Assembly: GCA_963575745.1 (NCBI GenBank)
Contig: CAUYUJ010022092.1
Span: forward strand, 64,729 to 128,728
Length of the DNA: 64,000 nt
Direction of reading: 5' to 3'
From: Prorocentrum cordatum
Lineage: Eukaryota > Sar > Dinophyceae > Prorocentrales > Prorocentraceae
A program made the position numbers and the translations under genes. The notes beneath the pieces are model-generated. The model was not told the origin of the DNA. It did not search any database and saw nothing but the letters and a program-made list of their open reading frames with translations. Positions 1 through 11,397 of the stretch are shown here, piece by piece. How positions within the stretch are numbered: position 1 is the stretch's first letter; each line of letters starts with the position of its first letter.

Positions 1-1121
1 CGTCTTCCAGATATCCAGCGACGGGATATTTTCAGTCTTGGTTCTTTCTTCGATCTCGACATCGTCGAGGTCGTCGTCGACGATATTCCAGATCTCCGAG
101 GACGCGCGTCGTTCAACCCTGGCACGTCTCCTCGACCTCGGCCTCTGGAGCCCGCTGTCGGGCCCCAAGGCCATCAAAGACGGAGCTTGGATGAGAGAAT
201 ACCCATGGGGAAGGGGTCGGGACCTCCTGGGGCAGCGCACTGAAAACGCACATCGTCGAACGTCTGGGCCCCATCAGCAGCGCCTCGCCGAATGCGTTTT
301 GGGGTGGCCAGCATCGTCCCGAGCGGCCGTCTGATGCCCGAAGTTGCGGGCCGAGAGCCGAAAGGAGTCGGGATGCAGGCGAGGTCGGCGGCGCGCAGAA
401 TAGGAGGAGCAGGCGGAGGAGAAAGCGGCGGGGGAGAGGAGAGGGGGGCGGCGGAGGAGAGGGCGGAGAGGAACAAGACAAGGGCGGCGGAGGGGAGGAG
501 GAGAAGGGAGTGGAAGGGGGGGAGGGGGGAGAAGGACGAAGGGAGAAGAAGAAAACCCCCACGCCCCTCCCCGAGCCCAAGAAGGAAACACATGTGTTTC
601 TCTTGATGTTTGAAGTTCGTTGGCCTTCCAAGCTTTTTCTGGCTTCCGACACCCCAACACGGCCCCATGGTCTTCCCAGATCGCACCGCGAAGGCGCAGT
701 GGGCCCCCCAGAGCGCCCCAAGACGGCCCGAGAGAGGTCTGGCCCAATAGCGCTTCGGGGCGCCAAAGCAGGGCCCCGCCCAGAAGGGCGCCCCAAGACC
801 GCGCAAGAGGCCCCCAAGACGGCTCAAGAGGGCCCCGAGACGGCCCCCATCGGCGCCGTGATCGCTCCAGCAATCACCAAATTGCGTCAGAAGCCGTCAA
901 GAGGCCCCGAAACAAATAACAATAGGGCGCCCAAGATGTTTCCAAGAGCATGTCATGATCCTCCCGACAGCGCCATGTAGCCCCATGGAGACCCGAGGAA
1001 GGGAGATCGGAGGCTCCCCCCAGACAATCACGAATGCCCCTGCGAGAGTCCCAGAGGCTTCCTCGAGGGGCCCAGGGGCTCCCAAAGAGAGCCTCCAGAC
1101 AGCCCTACACCGCTTTCGGCG
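1..1121. other. Gene-poor GC-rich DNA with purine-rich tract and degenerate CCCAAGA repeats
   Basis: I see no convincing gene. Positions 285-375 match 5,612-5,697 (shared core CATCGTCCCGAGCGGCCG), so this is an interspersed repeat; in both places a purine- or pyrimidine-rich simple tract follows (here 395-545). From about 650 to 1,100 the sequence is a loose repeat of CCCAAGA/GGCCCC words, the complement of the repeat at 2,945-3,560 and like that at 26,087-26,790. Open frames here overlap on both strands and follow the base composition, so I treat them as chance. Confidence 0.6.
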
Positions 1122-1262
1122 ATCGTTGTTTTATGACTCGGCGCGAGCCCCAAACCCCCCCTCCCCCCATGTAATGAGTAGATGTTGGTTGTTTTTGCTG
1201 GCGCCTGTTTCCAGCAGGGGGAGTCCCCGGCAGGACGCAGTGCTGCAAACAGTCGCATTCCT
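1122..1262 (+). repeat. Interspersed repeat family R1, copy 1
   Basis: This stretch aligns by eye with 24,795-24,957. Both have a TTGGTTGTTTTTG core preceded by a run of C residues and followed by GCCTGTTTC, then a GC-rich part ending CAGTCGCA. The two copies lie in the same orientation about 23.6 kb apart. No coding potential is evident. Confidence 0.6.
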
Positions 1263-2397
1263 CTACATCCACGTCCCCGGAACATCCCCCCGAAGCACGA
1301 CGATTTCGACGTCCAGGAGGCCCAAGACGGCTTCCCGAGGGCACCGCGAGCCTGCCCGACATGCGCAACGATGGTTGCGCACGGCAGATCGAGAAGGCAG
1401 AGATTTGTGCCCTGTCAACGCTATGGGAGACCGCCGCCAGAGCATGGTTGGCACCATCTCTGCCAGGGCCCAGCGATCTCAGTCGCCCTCGCCGAGCTTG
1501 GCGGGGCAACTATGTTCGCCGCGCCTGAGAGGGATCGCAATGTGCAAGGAACAGTTGCGTGGCAATGAAGCGAGAGCGACGTCGCCCGCTCGGCAGCTTC
1601 ACCGTCAAAATGTTGAGACAAAGCTTTCTTTGGCCCCATAAAAGAGAGCCAATGCTTCTCTGGTCCATCAATGGGCTTTCGCATGGCGTTCCTCGCGCAT
1701 GTGGACGTAATTGAGGCCACAAGGGTGCTTCCTTCCTACATTACCACCTCCCTTCCCAAGATGTCCCCCATGCCATCTTCCATGCCGCAAGAATGCCCTC
1801 AAACACACCCCAAATGACTTCAAGAGCCCCCAGGAGAACACCCAAAACGACCTCCATGTGCGAGCGGACAACCCTGCACCGATCGGCCTTGCAAGGAGGC
1901 GAGAATAATGGGATCGTGGAAGAGCAAATGCGGGAAAGTGTCGAGGAAATGAGAACGGAGGAGGATGTGGAGAGGAAGGGAAGAAGGAGGGATGAGTAAT
2001 GGTCGAGGGAGTCGTGTACCCCAAGTATGATACCTTTCCACAGGAGAATGTGCGACACGCACCCGTTGCATTCTGACGTTGCCGTGTCCCGCGTTCGAAT
2101 CGAAGCGGGCGCGAAGCGCGCGCGTAGTCCCATGGAGGAATCATGAGAAGAGGATGGGGAACAGTTGTTGGATGGAGGAGAAACAAAAACAGGAGGAGAA
2201 AGTGAAAAGGTAAGCATTCGTCGAGGCTTGCTCCAGCATCCTTTTCAGGTACTACCTCTCCTCATACCGTCGTCACATCACGTCACGAGGGAGGAGACGA
2301 AGAAATGGCATAAAAGATCGTGGAAAGTGCGGATGTGGATAAGAACTCCCAGAGCCGAATTTAACCGCGTGGTTATGGTACATTGTTATACACCACT
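1263..2397. other. No gene recognised
   Basis: The sequence is moderately GC-rich, with overlapping open frames on both strands and no recognisable domain. A tRNA-like GTTCGAATC near 2,093 lacks a cloverleaf around it. Nothing else stands out. Confidence 0.5.
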
Positions 2398-2731
2398 GTA
2401 CGTATGTATGTATGTACGTATGTATGTATGTATGTATGTATGGATGGATGGATGGATGGATGGATGGATGTATGGATGTATGGATGTATGTATGCATGCA
2501 TGGATGTATGGATGTATGTATGTATGTGTATGGATGTATGTATGTGTGTATGTGTGTATGTGTGTATGTGGTTTTGTATGTATGTATGTAAGGTATGTAT
2601 GTATGTATGCATGTATGCATGTATGCATGTATGCATGTATGCATACATGCATGTATGCATGTATGCATGTAGGCATGTATGCATGTATGCATGTATGCAT
2701 GTATGCATGTATGTATGTATGTATGTATGTG

Positions 2732-2763
<32 letters not shown>

Positions 2764-2778
2764 TGTATGTATGTATGT

Positions 2779-2810
<32 letters not shown>

Positions 2811-2836
2811 ATGGATGGATGGATGGATGGATGTAT
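2398..2836 (+). repeat. (ATGT/ATGG)n microsatellite
   Basis: About 440 bp of tandem tetranucleotide, ATGT with blocks of ATGG (2,440-2,470 and 2,782-2,832) and ATGC (2,610-2,710). Because the unit is four bases and free of stops, all three + frames and the - frames stay open. The predicted Tyr/Met/Cys-rich and His/Thr/Ile-rich proteins are artefacts. Confidence 0.97.
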
Positions 2837-2944
2837 ACGCACCTGCATTTACTGAATGAGTGAGATAAAATCACACATGTGTATTGCGAAGGCCTTACGG
2901 CCGGTGCCGCCGACCCTGAATGATGACGACGACGACGACGAGCG

Positions 2945-3560
2945 CTCTCGGGGGCTTCTTAGTTTGGGGGCCTCTTGGGAAGCTCTTGGGAGCCGCTTGG
3001 GAGCCTCGTGGGGGCCTCTTGGGGCTTCCTGGGGGTCTCTTGGGGTCCTCTTGGGGGACTTCTTTGGGGCCTCTGGGGGCTTCCTGAGAGCTTCTCAAGC
3101 CGAGGTATTGAAATGTCCGTTCGGGTGCCCCGTCTGGGCTCCCTCTCGGAGCCGTCTTGGGGGCCTCCTCGGCTGTCTTGGAAGCCTCTGGGGCAGTCTT
3201 GGGCTCTCGTGGGTCGTTGTGGAGCTCTCTTGGAGGCCTCTTGAGTTATCTTGGTGCTGTCTTGGAGGCCTCTTGGCCTCTTTGGAGCGTCGGGAAGCTG
3301 ACAAGGCGAGAACGCTGAAATGTTTCGAAACCTACAGGGAATCTACTTTTTGTGCCCCTTGGGGCCGTCTTGGAAGTCCTCTTGGAGGACTCTTAAGGCG
3401 GTTTGGAAACCTTTTGAGTTGCCTGGAGGTAACTTTCGCGACTTGGACCGATACTTCGGCGATTCGGGGCCCTCGAAGACCGTCTTGGGGACATCTTGGG
3501 GCACTTTTGCTGCGTCTTTGGGCTTTTCTGGGCCCCCGAACCGCCAGGGGGGGAGTCGTA
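2945..3560 (+). repeat. Degenerate CTTGGGG/GGCCTCTTGG tandem repeat
   Basis: The words GGGGCCTCTTGG, GGGAGC and CTTGGGG recur every 10-30 bases. A long + frame through this block reads as degenerate LGASWGPLG-type peptide. I see this as low-complexity repeat rather than a gene, because the same word family appears in opposite orientation at 650-1,100 and 26,087-26,790 with unrelated reading frames. Confidence 0.65.
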
Positions 3561-3711
3561 TATGCCCCGGGACCCCCCCGGGAACCCCCCACCCGGCGGG
3601 GAAGGGATCAAAGGGAAGGGGCTTCCCTTCCAGTCAATTGCGACGTTGCTCAATTCGAACGGAACACCCCTTTCCACACGCCGACAGGGTCGGCTGATTT
3701 TTCCATGCATA

Positions 3712-3806
3712 CACATGTATGTATGTATATGTATGTATATATATATATATATATGTGTGTGTGTGAGCAGACATGTCATACACATGTAAATGTAGATGTA
3801 CATGTG
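3712..3806 (+). repeat. ATGT/TA/TG microsatellite
   Basis: A short mixed simple repeat: ATGT units, then a (TA)n run, then (TG)n, ending in ACATGT-rich sequence. Non-coding. Confidence 0.9.
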
Positions 3807-3834
3807 CATGACATGTCCCCAAACAGTGTTTGCA

Positions 3835-4640
3835 CTCGGGGCTTCCTACTTCTCTTTTGAGCAACTGGGCCTGGTGGTCGGCCTGGCCGTCTTGTGACCG
3901 CCCGCCGCCGCCGCCGTCGCCGTTGTCAACCGGCCCGAGTGCCAGTGCGGCCGGCTCGTTGCCGCCCGTCGCCGCCGCCTTCGCCGTTGGTAGCGGAGCC
4001 CCAGTGGCGGTCCAGCCCGCTCGTCGCCGCCCGTCGCCGCCGTCGCCGCCAGATTTTGCTGTGGATTGCAGTCGCGCTGCAGTGCATTTGATCGCATCGG
4101 TTTGTTCGATGCTCGTTTCGGGGGCTTTCCTGGAGCCCTCCTAAAGGATCTGTTCGACCCCCCTTCGACTCAAGTTCGACTCAAGTTCGACTCAGGTTCG
4201 ACTCAGCTTCGACTCAGTTTGGACTCAGGGTCGACCCAACTCGACTGACGTTCGACGCAGCTTCGACGCACGAGTGGAGCGAGTGGCTCCAGGAAGGTCT
4301 CCAGAACGAGCATCCAAGGTTTGCATTGTGCTACATCGAGTTGTGTGATTTTGCACTGGCTTGCATCGCAGTGCTTTGCATGGCTTGGCATGGTCTTGTA
4401 ATCGCAATGCAGTCGCATTGCAATCGCGTTGTTTTTTGCTTTGCTTGCGTTGCAGTGCTCTGCATCGATTTGTATTGCTTTGCAGAGTCTTGCTTCGCTT
4501 GGCAGTGCGTTGCACTGCCTTGCACCACATATATTGCAACACATGGACTTCGCCGCCTAGATTACGTCGCATTGATGGTACCGCCCAGGTTGCACGCATA
4601 TATTGCTGGGAATCACTGTTTGGGGTCCACGCTGGCGAAC
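3835..4640 (+). repeat. Composite interspersed repeat R2, copy 1
   Basis: Three parts in order: a GGGCTTCCTACTTC lead-in with GCCGCCGTCGCCG triplets (3,835-4,065), a TTCGACTCA tandem (4,157-4,270, period about 11), and a TTGCATTGC/TTGCACC short-word repeat (4,318-4,550) ending near CCACGCTGGC. The first and last parts recur in the same order at 13,320-13,830, so the whole appears to be one dispersed unit; the TTCGACTCA block is absent there. Confidence 0.5.
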
Positions 4641-4654
4641 GTGCATACATTTTC

Positions 4655-5062
4655 ACACACATGTTTGTGTATATGTATGTTTGTCTGCATGTGTATGTAT
4701 GCATGAATACATGCATACGTGCATGCATGTATGAATGTAGGTATGTATGTGTGTATGTGTGTATGTGCGTGCATGCTTATGTACATATGTGTAGATATGA
4801 ATGCATGTATGTATGTATGTATGCATGTATGTATGTATGTATGTATGTATGTATGTATGTATGTATGGTTGTATGTATGTATGTATGTATGTATGTATGT
4901 ATGTATGTATGTATGTATGCATGGGTGTATGTATGGATGGATGGATGGATGGATTAATTGATGTATGTATGGATTGATGTATGAATGTATGTATGTATGT
5001 ATGCATGCATGCATGCATGCATGTATGTATGTATGTATGTATGTATGTATGTGTGTATGAGT
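4655..5062 (+). repeat. (ATGT)n microsatellite
   Basis: About 400 bp of ATGT repeats with ATGC and ATGG variants, on the same strand as the array at 2,398-2,836. It keeps open a long minus-strand frame (4,653-6,275) that also runs through unrelated CTC repeats; that frame is not a gene. Confidence 0.97.
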
Positions 5063-5168
5063 AGTAAGAATGGTATGAGCGGTATAAACGTGAACATACA
5101 CATACACATGGGATAAGACGTGCACCAACGTATTGCATGCGCACATGCTCGAACATGTTCGTCTGCAG

Positions 5169-5303
5169 GCGCGACGGCGGTCGCTGTCCGAGCTGCCCGC
5201 TGGCGGCGCCGCCGCCCGGGGCGACGCCCCCGCCGTGACGCCCGTGCGGCGGCTCCCGCCGGGGGCGCGCGCGGCCCTTGCGAGGAGGAGCCTCGGCAGC
5301 TGA
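5169..5303 (+). CDS. Possible GC-rich exon (hypothetical, partial)
   Basis: After a CTGCAG that could be a 3' splice acceptor, one frame stays open for 44 codons to a TGA and has almost uniformly G or C third positions, unlike the ATGT repeat before it. The peptide is Ala/Arg/Pro-rich (core SELPAGGAAARGDAPAV) and matches nothing I know. It is an isolated island between a microsatellite and a hairpin element, as dinoflagellate exons often are. It may equally be non-coding GC-rich DNA. Confidence 0.22.
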   Translation, partial: ARRRSLSELPAGGAAARGDAPAVTPVRRLPPGARAALARRSLGS

Positions 5304-5355
5304 GAGAGAAAGGGAGGCGCGGCGGCGACGACAAGGACGAGAGCTTTCGGAGGTC

Positions 5356-5542
5356 ACGAACGAGCAACACACACCCATCCCCATAGGGGGGTCGTTTGGA
5401 GGAGGACTGGCTATGGGTATGGGTGTGGGTTGTCGGACCCTGGGGAACGTTCCCGTTCGAGCGGGGACCCCCATCCGACAACACGCACCCATAGCCCTCT
5501 CCGACCCCTCTATGGGTATGGGTGTGTGTTGTTGGTTCGTCA
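5356..5542 (+). mobile_element. MITE-like hairpin element family A, copy 1
   Basis: About 187 bp with long terminal inverted repeats. The left end (GAACGAGCAACACACACCC...) matches the reverse complement of the right end (...GGGTGTGTGTTGTTGGTTC) over about 38 bases, and a second inner pair (GGGTTGTCGGA and TCCGACAACACGC) folds the rest. There is no coding capacity. A second copy lies in inverted orientation at 48,391-48,553. I could not define a target duplication. Confidence 0.7.
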
Positions 5543-5611
5543 GGAGGTGTTCGTCGGTTCCCCGAGGGTTTTCCTGCCTCGGCGCGCTCCTCGCCGGCTG
5601 CGCCGCGCCGA

Positions 5612-5825
5612 GGGCGTTCGGGGCGTGCCCGCATCGTCCCGAGCGGCCGCCGGAGGCCTGAGCTCTGGCCCGAATGCCACTAGGAGTACCGGGTCTCCTC
5701 CTCCTCCTCCTCCTCCTCCTCCTCTTCCGCCTCCGCCTCCGCCTCCTCCTCCTCCTCCTCCTCCTCTTCCTGCTCCTCCTCCTCCTCCGTCTCCGCCTCC
5801 TCCTCCCTCCTCCTCCCTCGACGAG
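5612..5825 (+). repeat. Interspersed repeat plus (CTC)n tract
   Basis: 5,612-5,697 matches 285-375, including the core CATCGTCCCGAGCGGCCG. It is followed directly by about 125 bp of CTC/CCT trinucleotide repeat, as copy 1 is followed by a purine-rich tract. Confidence 0.65.
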
Positions 5826-8800
5826 AGGCCTCGGCAAGTGCAAGAGAAGGAGCCCCAGATCTCCGAAGTTGCGTGTTCCTGCATGTGCACATACTGTAAT
5901 GTTTCGGAGGTCCCTGCGGACTTTTCGGATCTGCGAAAGGCCCCCCTGGCGGCGCCCACCTTGCACTTTCCTTTTGGCATTCCTTTCCTCTCTTCCTTCC
6001 TGTCGCTCGTCCTCCGGCTCGTCCTCACCAGATCTTGACACCTCGCGTGTCCCTGTCGGCCCATCCAAAATCGATCCCCAGTCGGATTGCCTTGATCTGG
6101 GAAGTGTATGAACAGGCGCTGGAAAAGTAGAGGCGGCCGTCGAACCGAAGCGCTCGGGATCAGCCATATCTCGATCTGGGGGGTGCTCGTGGAGGCGTCT
6201 TGAGGCTAAGCTCGGGAGAGTCTTGGGGCAATTTGGGATGCGAGGTGGGTTCCCTTGGTGTTTTGTTGACATCATTAGTCAAAGGCCCAGTCAGAGTGGA
6301 CAAAAAGTTGAAAGCTCGACTGTGACCCCTTCCCTATACGGATGGTGTCCTTTGCCGAGCTGCCAACAAGTAGCGCTCCTGTGCGGTCCGACGAGAGGCT
6401 CCCACTCATTGCTCAGCTTAGCAAGGCGCTCACCCGAGGTGTAGCAACCGCAACGCTGGCAAATGCATGCGAACCCGAGCGTCACTGCAATCAGTGAGCA
6501 CGCAGCGGTGTCCTGGCTCCCTCAAGGATCGAGGGCTGACCCGACGATGGCGTGTGCACCCTCCCGCGGGCGGCTGCACGGGCGAGCGCGACCACCCGAG
6601 GCAGCGTGGGCACTGCCAACAAAGTCCGAGGCGGGAGACCCGCGAGCGCCCACGAGCGTCCCCAGGACCGGCCTCTCTGTCTGCCCTCGGCTTCGGCACC
6701 GGCCGTACCCCGTCCAAGTCGGTGCGAGGCCAGAGCGGCATCACACGGGCGGCCAATTTGACAGCAGCTCAGGAGGCAGCCACGAGATGCGCAACACGCT
6801 CTCGAAGACTGGCCCCCGATTTCGTGGCCCGATCGGCCCAGTCGTTACGGAGTCGAGGGAGGGGTCTAATTGTCTAATTCAAACTTGTGGGCCCCCACCT
6901 TGTCCATGCCAGAGATGGCTCCTTCCGACACGGCGTCAGCTGGCTGGATTAGCGCTGCGCTTCATTGGCTCGAGTTGTTCGGGGCCTTTGGGCCGTTTCT
7001 GATCGTTCTCGCCCCATGTTGGGGTTGTATTGTGGGTGTTGTTGCCATGTGCTGTAGCCATATTGAGGCATCAGCTGCCAATCGGAAAGGAAAAGGCGAC
7101 AAGGCTACCAGCATGGAAAACTCATGGGCTTTGAACGATACTGCTCTTTGGGGCGCGTTCATGGGTGCCTCTGATGCCACTTTCGCGATCATCGGGAGAG
7201 CGCTATGCCACAGCCAGAGGCTTTGATCGATCATCAGGAGCTCGCAATTGCACCTGCTAGGCCAGGCGATCAGAGACCCGAAGAAAGCAGAGTTGAGGAA
7301 GGTCGCTTCCCATGGCGCCTGCATTATTTTTGAGGCCGCAGCGTGGGGGTGGCGCCGCGGCAGGCCTCGACCGAGTTGGGTGGAACGGTTGTGTTCGATA
7401 ATGCGACTGGAAGCCAGGGCATTGGCTGGGTTGGACAGAGTCGCCGCCTCGCCGTCTGAGCAGAAGCAGCACGTGAGTAGCCTAGCGTCCCGCATGTAGC
7501 CAGTGCATTGCGCAGTGCACGGTAGAGTGAGTGAGTGAGCGAGCGAGTAATGCCAGTTGGAGCCGTTTGGGGGCCTTTGAGAGGCATGATGGAGGCAATG
7601 GTGAGCCATGTGAGCAAATGTTGCGCCGTATCAGAGACTTCTTAGGGCATCTGAGGCAGTATTGGAGCCACCTTGGCCCAACAGCTCCCCAATGATGCAC
7701 CCGAACCCCTAACATCAATCGGAAACCTGAGGCTGTTCAATAATACCGCGCAGGAGAAAAATGAGGATTACCCCTCTGGAGCCCGAGACATTCGCCTGTT
7801 TGGGTGGTCTTGGGACATTGTTGTGGCCTTTGGGGTCGTGTTGGGCCTCTGGGCCCCCCTTGGGGCGCTCGTAGGTGATGCCATAGTCATTTTGAGGCTT
7901 CAGAAGCTCATCGGAAGCGAAAAGGCGACCAAGCAAAGTCATTGAAAAACCGGTTGTGGTGCAAGGATTGTCGCCTCTCCGCAACATCCTTGAGATCTTC
8001 GTGTGTCGGTTCGCAGGCGGTTTGAAGGCATGCTAGAAGATAGCGCAAGCCGATTCAAATTATGTTGCGCCATTTTGGAATCCATCTTGGACTATACGGC
8101 AAATGGGTCCTCAAGGAGCCATCCTGGGCTCTCTCATTGCTCCCGGCCCCTCGCCGTCCACAGCACGAACGAGAGGGTCATTAGGGCTGGAAGATCTGAA
8201 GCCCCAATCCGTATACGCCCAGAGAGTTGGTGAGATTACATCGATTCCCTTGTCCGTCCCTTCTCTTCCCAATGTCCTGTTCCTCATTATCCGTCCTCCT
8301 CCTCTGTCCATCTCCGCCTCCACTACTGTCCGCGCGGCCCTGGTCGCAAGTCCTCCTATACAAGTTCATGTTCTTCCCCCGTCCTTCCCCCTTCATCTCT
8401 CCTGCTCTTCCTCCTTGTCCTCCTCCTCCTCTGTCTTCTAACCCTCCTTCCTATCTTCCGTCCTTCCATGTACCATACCATCATCCTCTTCTTCATGCTC
8501 CGCCACCTGGATTCATATCACTTCATTCCCAGATACATCACCTCGTGTCCCGAATTCTATAGTCTGGCACAGCACATGAGAGTGTGGCCTGCTGAAAGCG
8601 TTCCCCTTGCATCCATTCAGCAGTTCGCCACGGTTGGGCACAAAGCTACACCATTTGACGAGTTGATATTCGCTCTCCGAATTCTGAAAAGGGCAGCATC
8701 ACATTGATCGAAACCGCGTTCTTTTTCAATGACATATCATTTATTGACGTGTGCTATCGCCTTGCTACATGCAACCGCAGAGAAACTTATGCATATCTTA

Positions 8801-9056
8801 CCCCACCGTGTCACAGTGAGTTGCTCATCCCTTGTCGATCTATGCAGGTAGTTACCAGTGGTGTGTGTTCAGCGAGCGTGTGCAGTTGAGCGGCGGCGCC
8901 ACCAGATCTTGGCTCAAACCACAGCCTCGTACGTGTGATAACTCGGATTTGCATCCCGTGCAGCTTTGCTGTCGGAGCTCGCTTGGCAAGCTCTCGATTG
9001 CATTCACTTCAACGTAGCTTTCTCAGGCATAGCCTGACCACCAGGCAGAGCCAGCA
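5826..9056. other. Gene-poor stretch; no gene recognised
   Basis: No domain is recognisable. Related sequence blocks recur at about 6,966-7,110 and 7,804-7,940 (shared TGAGGC.TCAG and AAAAGGCGAC words), suggesting a degenerate repeat. 8,250-8,460 is pyrimidine-rich. 8,480-9,056 is less GC-rich and precedes the exon at 9,057, so it may hold that gene's upstream region. Confidence 0.5.
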
Positions 9057-9346
9057 ATGTCTCTGTCAATCGACTCGTTCGCTAACCCCATGGAGATGGC
9101 CCAGAGTTTCGCCATGGGCATGTGGGAGGAGTACCAGAAGGAGATAACGATGTACTTCGTGTTCATGCTCGGCTTCCTGGGCTGCCGTCTTCTGTCGTCG
9201 AAGCGCATACCCATGCGCAAGGAAGCGGCCGCTCACGGGAAGTTGGCCCAGGACGACGGAAGTTCCAGCCCGCTTGCTGCCCAGTGCGGCCAACATGCAG
9301 ACGCTCCCAAGGCTCGGGCGAAGTCAGCCAACCACCTCGCCGAAAC
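9057..9346 (+). CDS. Probable first exon of a membrane-anchored protein (partial)
   Basis: The frame starts at ATG 9,057 behind a less GC-rich leader containing several AG acceptors. It reads MSLSIDSFANPMEMAQ and then a hydrophobic segment, ITMYFVFMLGFLGCRLL (about residues 36-52), followed by a basic and then a small-residue-rich stretch. This looks like real protein: mixed codons, one transmembrane helix and no repeat bias. The frame runs to 9,641, but a 35-bp sequence beginning near 9,347 recurs at 9,534, so I place the exon end at about 9,346; the splice donor is not certain. The function is unknown. The PPR exon at 24,674 could belong to the same gene, but nothing here proves it. Confidence 0.45.
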
Positions 9347-9837
9347 CGGCCGGGCCCATCATGGGCACAGGATCGGTGTACAGGCTTTCCTCTTGGCATT
9401 GCTCGGACGTGTGAATTTGTTTTTTCGCGAGGACCAGCTAGGAGCATCGTGGATCGTCGTGCGAGAAGTAAGCGCAAGAAGCCGCAAATGCACGCGGAGT
9501 GGACGTCCGAGCGATGGCGAGACCTCGCCGCATCTGGCCGGGCCCATCGTGGGCACAGGATCGGTGCACAGTCAGCAGAGGTTCCGTCCGTACGTAGTAA
9601 GTCCATACGGAGTGCTGGGCTTCTGTCTGGACTTGCAGTAGGGGCTCGACCACAAGGAACCTTGCACAAGAAACCCAACCCTGAGACCCCAGGACGTCCA
9701 CAGATGTTTGGTGAGGGAACGCCACGCTTCCCACAGCAAGACCATCGAAACCCAAGAAACCCAGGGCACCCTGGAGGCAAGCAGGGCGTTTATTGGCGTG
9801 GGTCTCCACCTGTACTCCGTCCCCATACCCCCGACGT

Positions 9838-9965
9838 CATGATTTTTTCACTACGTCGACCCCCAGAGGTCTCGACCATTCCCCGGGACCGGTTCCTCAT
9901 CCTGAGTCGTTTCTTGACGGCCCCGAGGCCCCGCGAGTGTAGGGCCCCCAGATGCCGAACATGGC
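9838..9965 (-). repeat. Interspersed repeat family R3, copy 1
   Basis: Read on the minus strand this matches 10,668-10,800, 11,398-11,574 and 14,128-14,245. The shared order is GGGCCTCGGGGCCGTCAAG, a CAGGATGAG-like word, GGTCCCGGGGA, GAGACCT and then a run of A residues. Non-coding. Confidence 0.6.
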
Positions 9966-10069
9966 GAGAGAAAGTTCCCGTCATGATTTTTCCAGTGCTC
10001 GAGGGGGTCTGGGTCTGGACTCCGCCTCTCCTGATGCAGACCCTCCCGGCGTGGCCTCCTCCTCGATCC

Positions 10070-10213
10070 TCGATCTTCGACCCTCTCCGATCCTCCTCGA
10101 TCCTCCTCGATCCTCCCCGATCCTCCCCGATCCTCCTCCTCCTCCTCCTCCTCCTCCTCGATCCTCCTCCTCCTCCTCCGCCTCCTCCTTCTCCTCCTCC
10201 TCCTCCTCCTGGG
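10070..10213 (+). repeat. (TCCTCGATCC)/(TCC)n tract
   Basis: TCCTCGATCC units pass into plain TCC triplets. The long proline/serine- and glutamate-rich frames crossing it on both strands are repeat artefacts. Confidence 0.9.
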
Positions 10214-10216
10214 CAG

Positions 10217-10391
10217 CGCTGCCGCCGATCCTGGGCTGGCCAGGCTCGGCGAGGTGGTCGGCTGGCGCCCCCCCCGGGAAGAGGCCGCGGGCCGCCGGCG
10301 GCTGCGGCCTGCCCCTCTGGCCGTGCCCCCGCCAGGAGCGCCCGAAGCACGCCGGCTCTGGGGGCGGGACGCGGGTCCTCTCGTGTCGCAG
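10217..10391 (+). CDS. Possible GC-rich exon (hypothetical, partial)
   Basis: After GGGCAG at 10,211-10,216 one frame is open and GC-biased at third positions to a CAG at 10,389-10,391. It reads ADPGLARLGEVVGWRPP, then Arg/Pro/Ala-rich residues ending AGPLVSQ. The 3' boundary coincides exactly with the left end of a hairpin element (family B), as expected if the element behaves as an intron or sits at an intron edge. I recognise no domain. The minus strand is also open, so this remains tentative. Confidence 0.25.
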
Positions 10392-10588
10392 GCCCAGAGG
10401 TTGACACCAACACCAATATCGGCGGTGTGCCTCCACCGAGGAGAGAAGATCCCGATCTCGGTGATGGTGGTCATATTCTGGCTTCCAAGGTGGCCGAAGT
10501 ATTGCCACCAACACCGAAATCTAGGATCATCTTCCCCACGTGGAGGCACCCCCCCTGTGTTTGTGTTGGTGCCAATTTCGAGGCCTCC
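10390..10588 (+). mobile_element. MITE-like hairpin element family B, copy 1
   Basis: About 199 bp that folds almost end to end. The left arm (AGAGGTTGACACCAACACC..., GGTGTGCCTCCAC, AGAAGATCCCGATCTCGGTG) is mirrored by the right arm read in reverse (GAAATTGGCACCAACAC..., GGTGCCTCCACG, GAAGATGATCCTAGATTTCG). The arms are about 95 bases each. The second copy is at 24,459-24,648 in the same orientation. Confidence 0.75.
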
Positions 10589-10667
10589 AATCGTGGCTCA
10601 AGAGACCAAGAGATCCAGCGCATTGAGAAACAATCGGGATGGAGGTTTTTCGCATGTGTCGGCGAGG

Positions 10668-10800
10668 GGCCATCGCCGGGCCCCGGGTCCGTGCAAGAAC
10701 GGCGCAGGATGAGAAAAGTTGGTCCCGGGGACGGGGTCGAGACTTCCAGGGACCCCGTATTGAAAAAAGCACGACGTCGGATCTCTGGGGACGGGGGTCG
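10668..10800 (+). repeat. Interspersed repeat family R3, copy 2
   Basis: Same family as 9,838-9,965 (inverted), 11,398-11,574 and 14,128-14,245. It has the GGGCCCCGGGTCCGTGCAAG lead, then GGTCCCGGGGACGGGG, GAGACTTC and an A-run. Confidence 0.6.
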
Positions 10801-10862
10801 GTGCAAACGGGGGTCAGTCAGAGCACCGGAGCTTGCAGGCAGAGTCCTGCAGAATCAGGGGT

Positions 10863-10922
10863 GCATGGGCCCGGGCTTGCGTGCAGGATCCTGCAGGATC
10901 CAGGATCCTGCAAAGCCCGACT
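10863..10922. repeat. Cluster of GGATCC/CCTGCA palindromes
   Basis: GCAGGATCCTGCAGGATCC is followed by a second AGGATCCTGC, making overlapping palindromes that could form small hairpins. No coding role is evident. Confidence 0.45.
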
Positions 10923-11397
10923 GACCCAGGTCTGGATTGACCCGGGTTCGTAGAAGGGACTGGCTTCCTTTCAAAGCCACCGAAACTCTCCCGACGAAGC
11001 CGTCCGAAAACCCTCGGGAGGGGTTCCGGGAGGCTTTCCGGAGGGTTTTTTGCAAGGGTTTTGGAAGGGTTTGGGGGGGGAACCAGTCTGCAGCGAACCC
11101 TGGGTTTTCTAACAGTAGATCCCGGGTCCTCAGTTTTATCGTCGCTCTGGGCCTTTTGGGGGGCCGTCGTAAAGCGCTTGGGGACGAAGAGCGAACTCCA
11201 TGGGAGAAGGCCACGGGGTCTGGGACCCGTTGCTCTCAGGGCCCGCTCCCGCAGAGGTCCCGCCCCCGTCCCCCAGGATCCGATGGAAAAAACACGGATA
11301 CTGCGAAGAAAAAAGGCACCAGAGGGCTCTCTCTCCCCAGCGATCCGACGCTCCCACAAACATGGAGCGGCGGATGTTTGGCCAGTGTCGGCCTCTG

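Noticed and set aside
2080-2120. tRNA-like GTTCGAATC B-box word
   Set aside because: No acceptor stem, anticodon arm or A box could be folded on either strand.
2856-3860. 334-codon + ORF rich in LGASWG
   Set aside because: The peptide tracks a degenerate nucleotide repeat whose complement occurs elsewhere in other frames.
4653-6275. 540-codon minus-strand ORF
   Set aside because: It runs through an ATGT array, a hairpin element and a CTC tract with unrelated compositions; no protein could be supported.
10863-10922. Engineered-looking cluster of GGATCC and CTGCAG sites
   Set aside because: The flanks are ordinary for this region and no vector sequence is present; a natural palindromic repeat is simpler.
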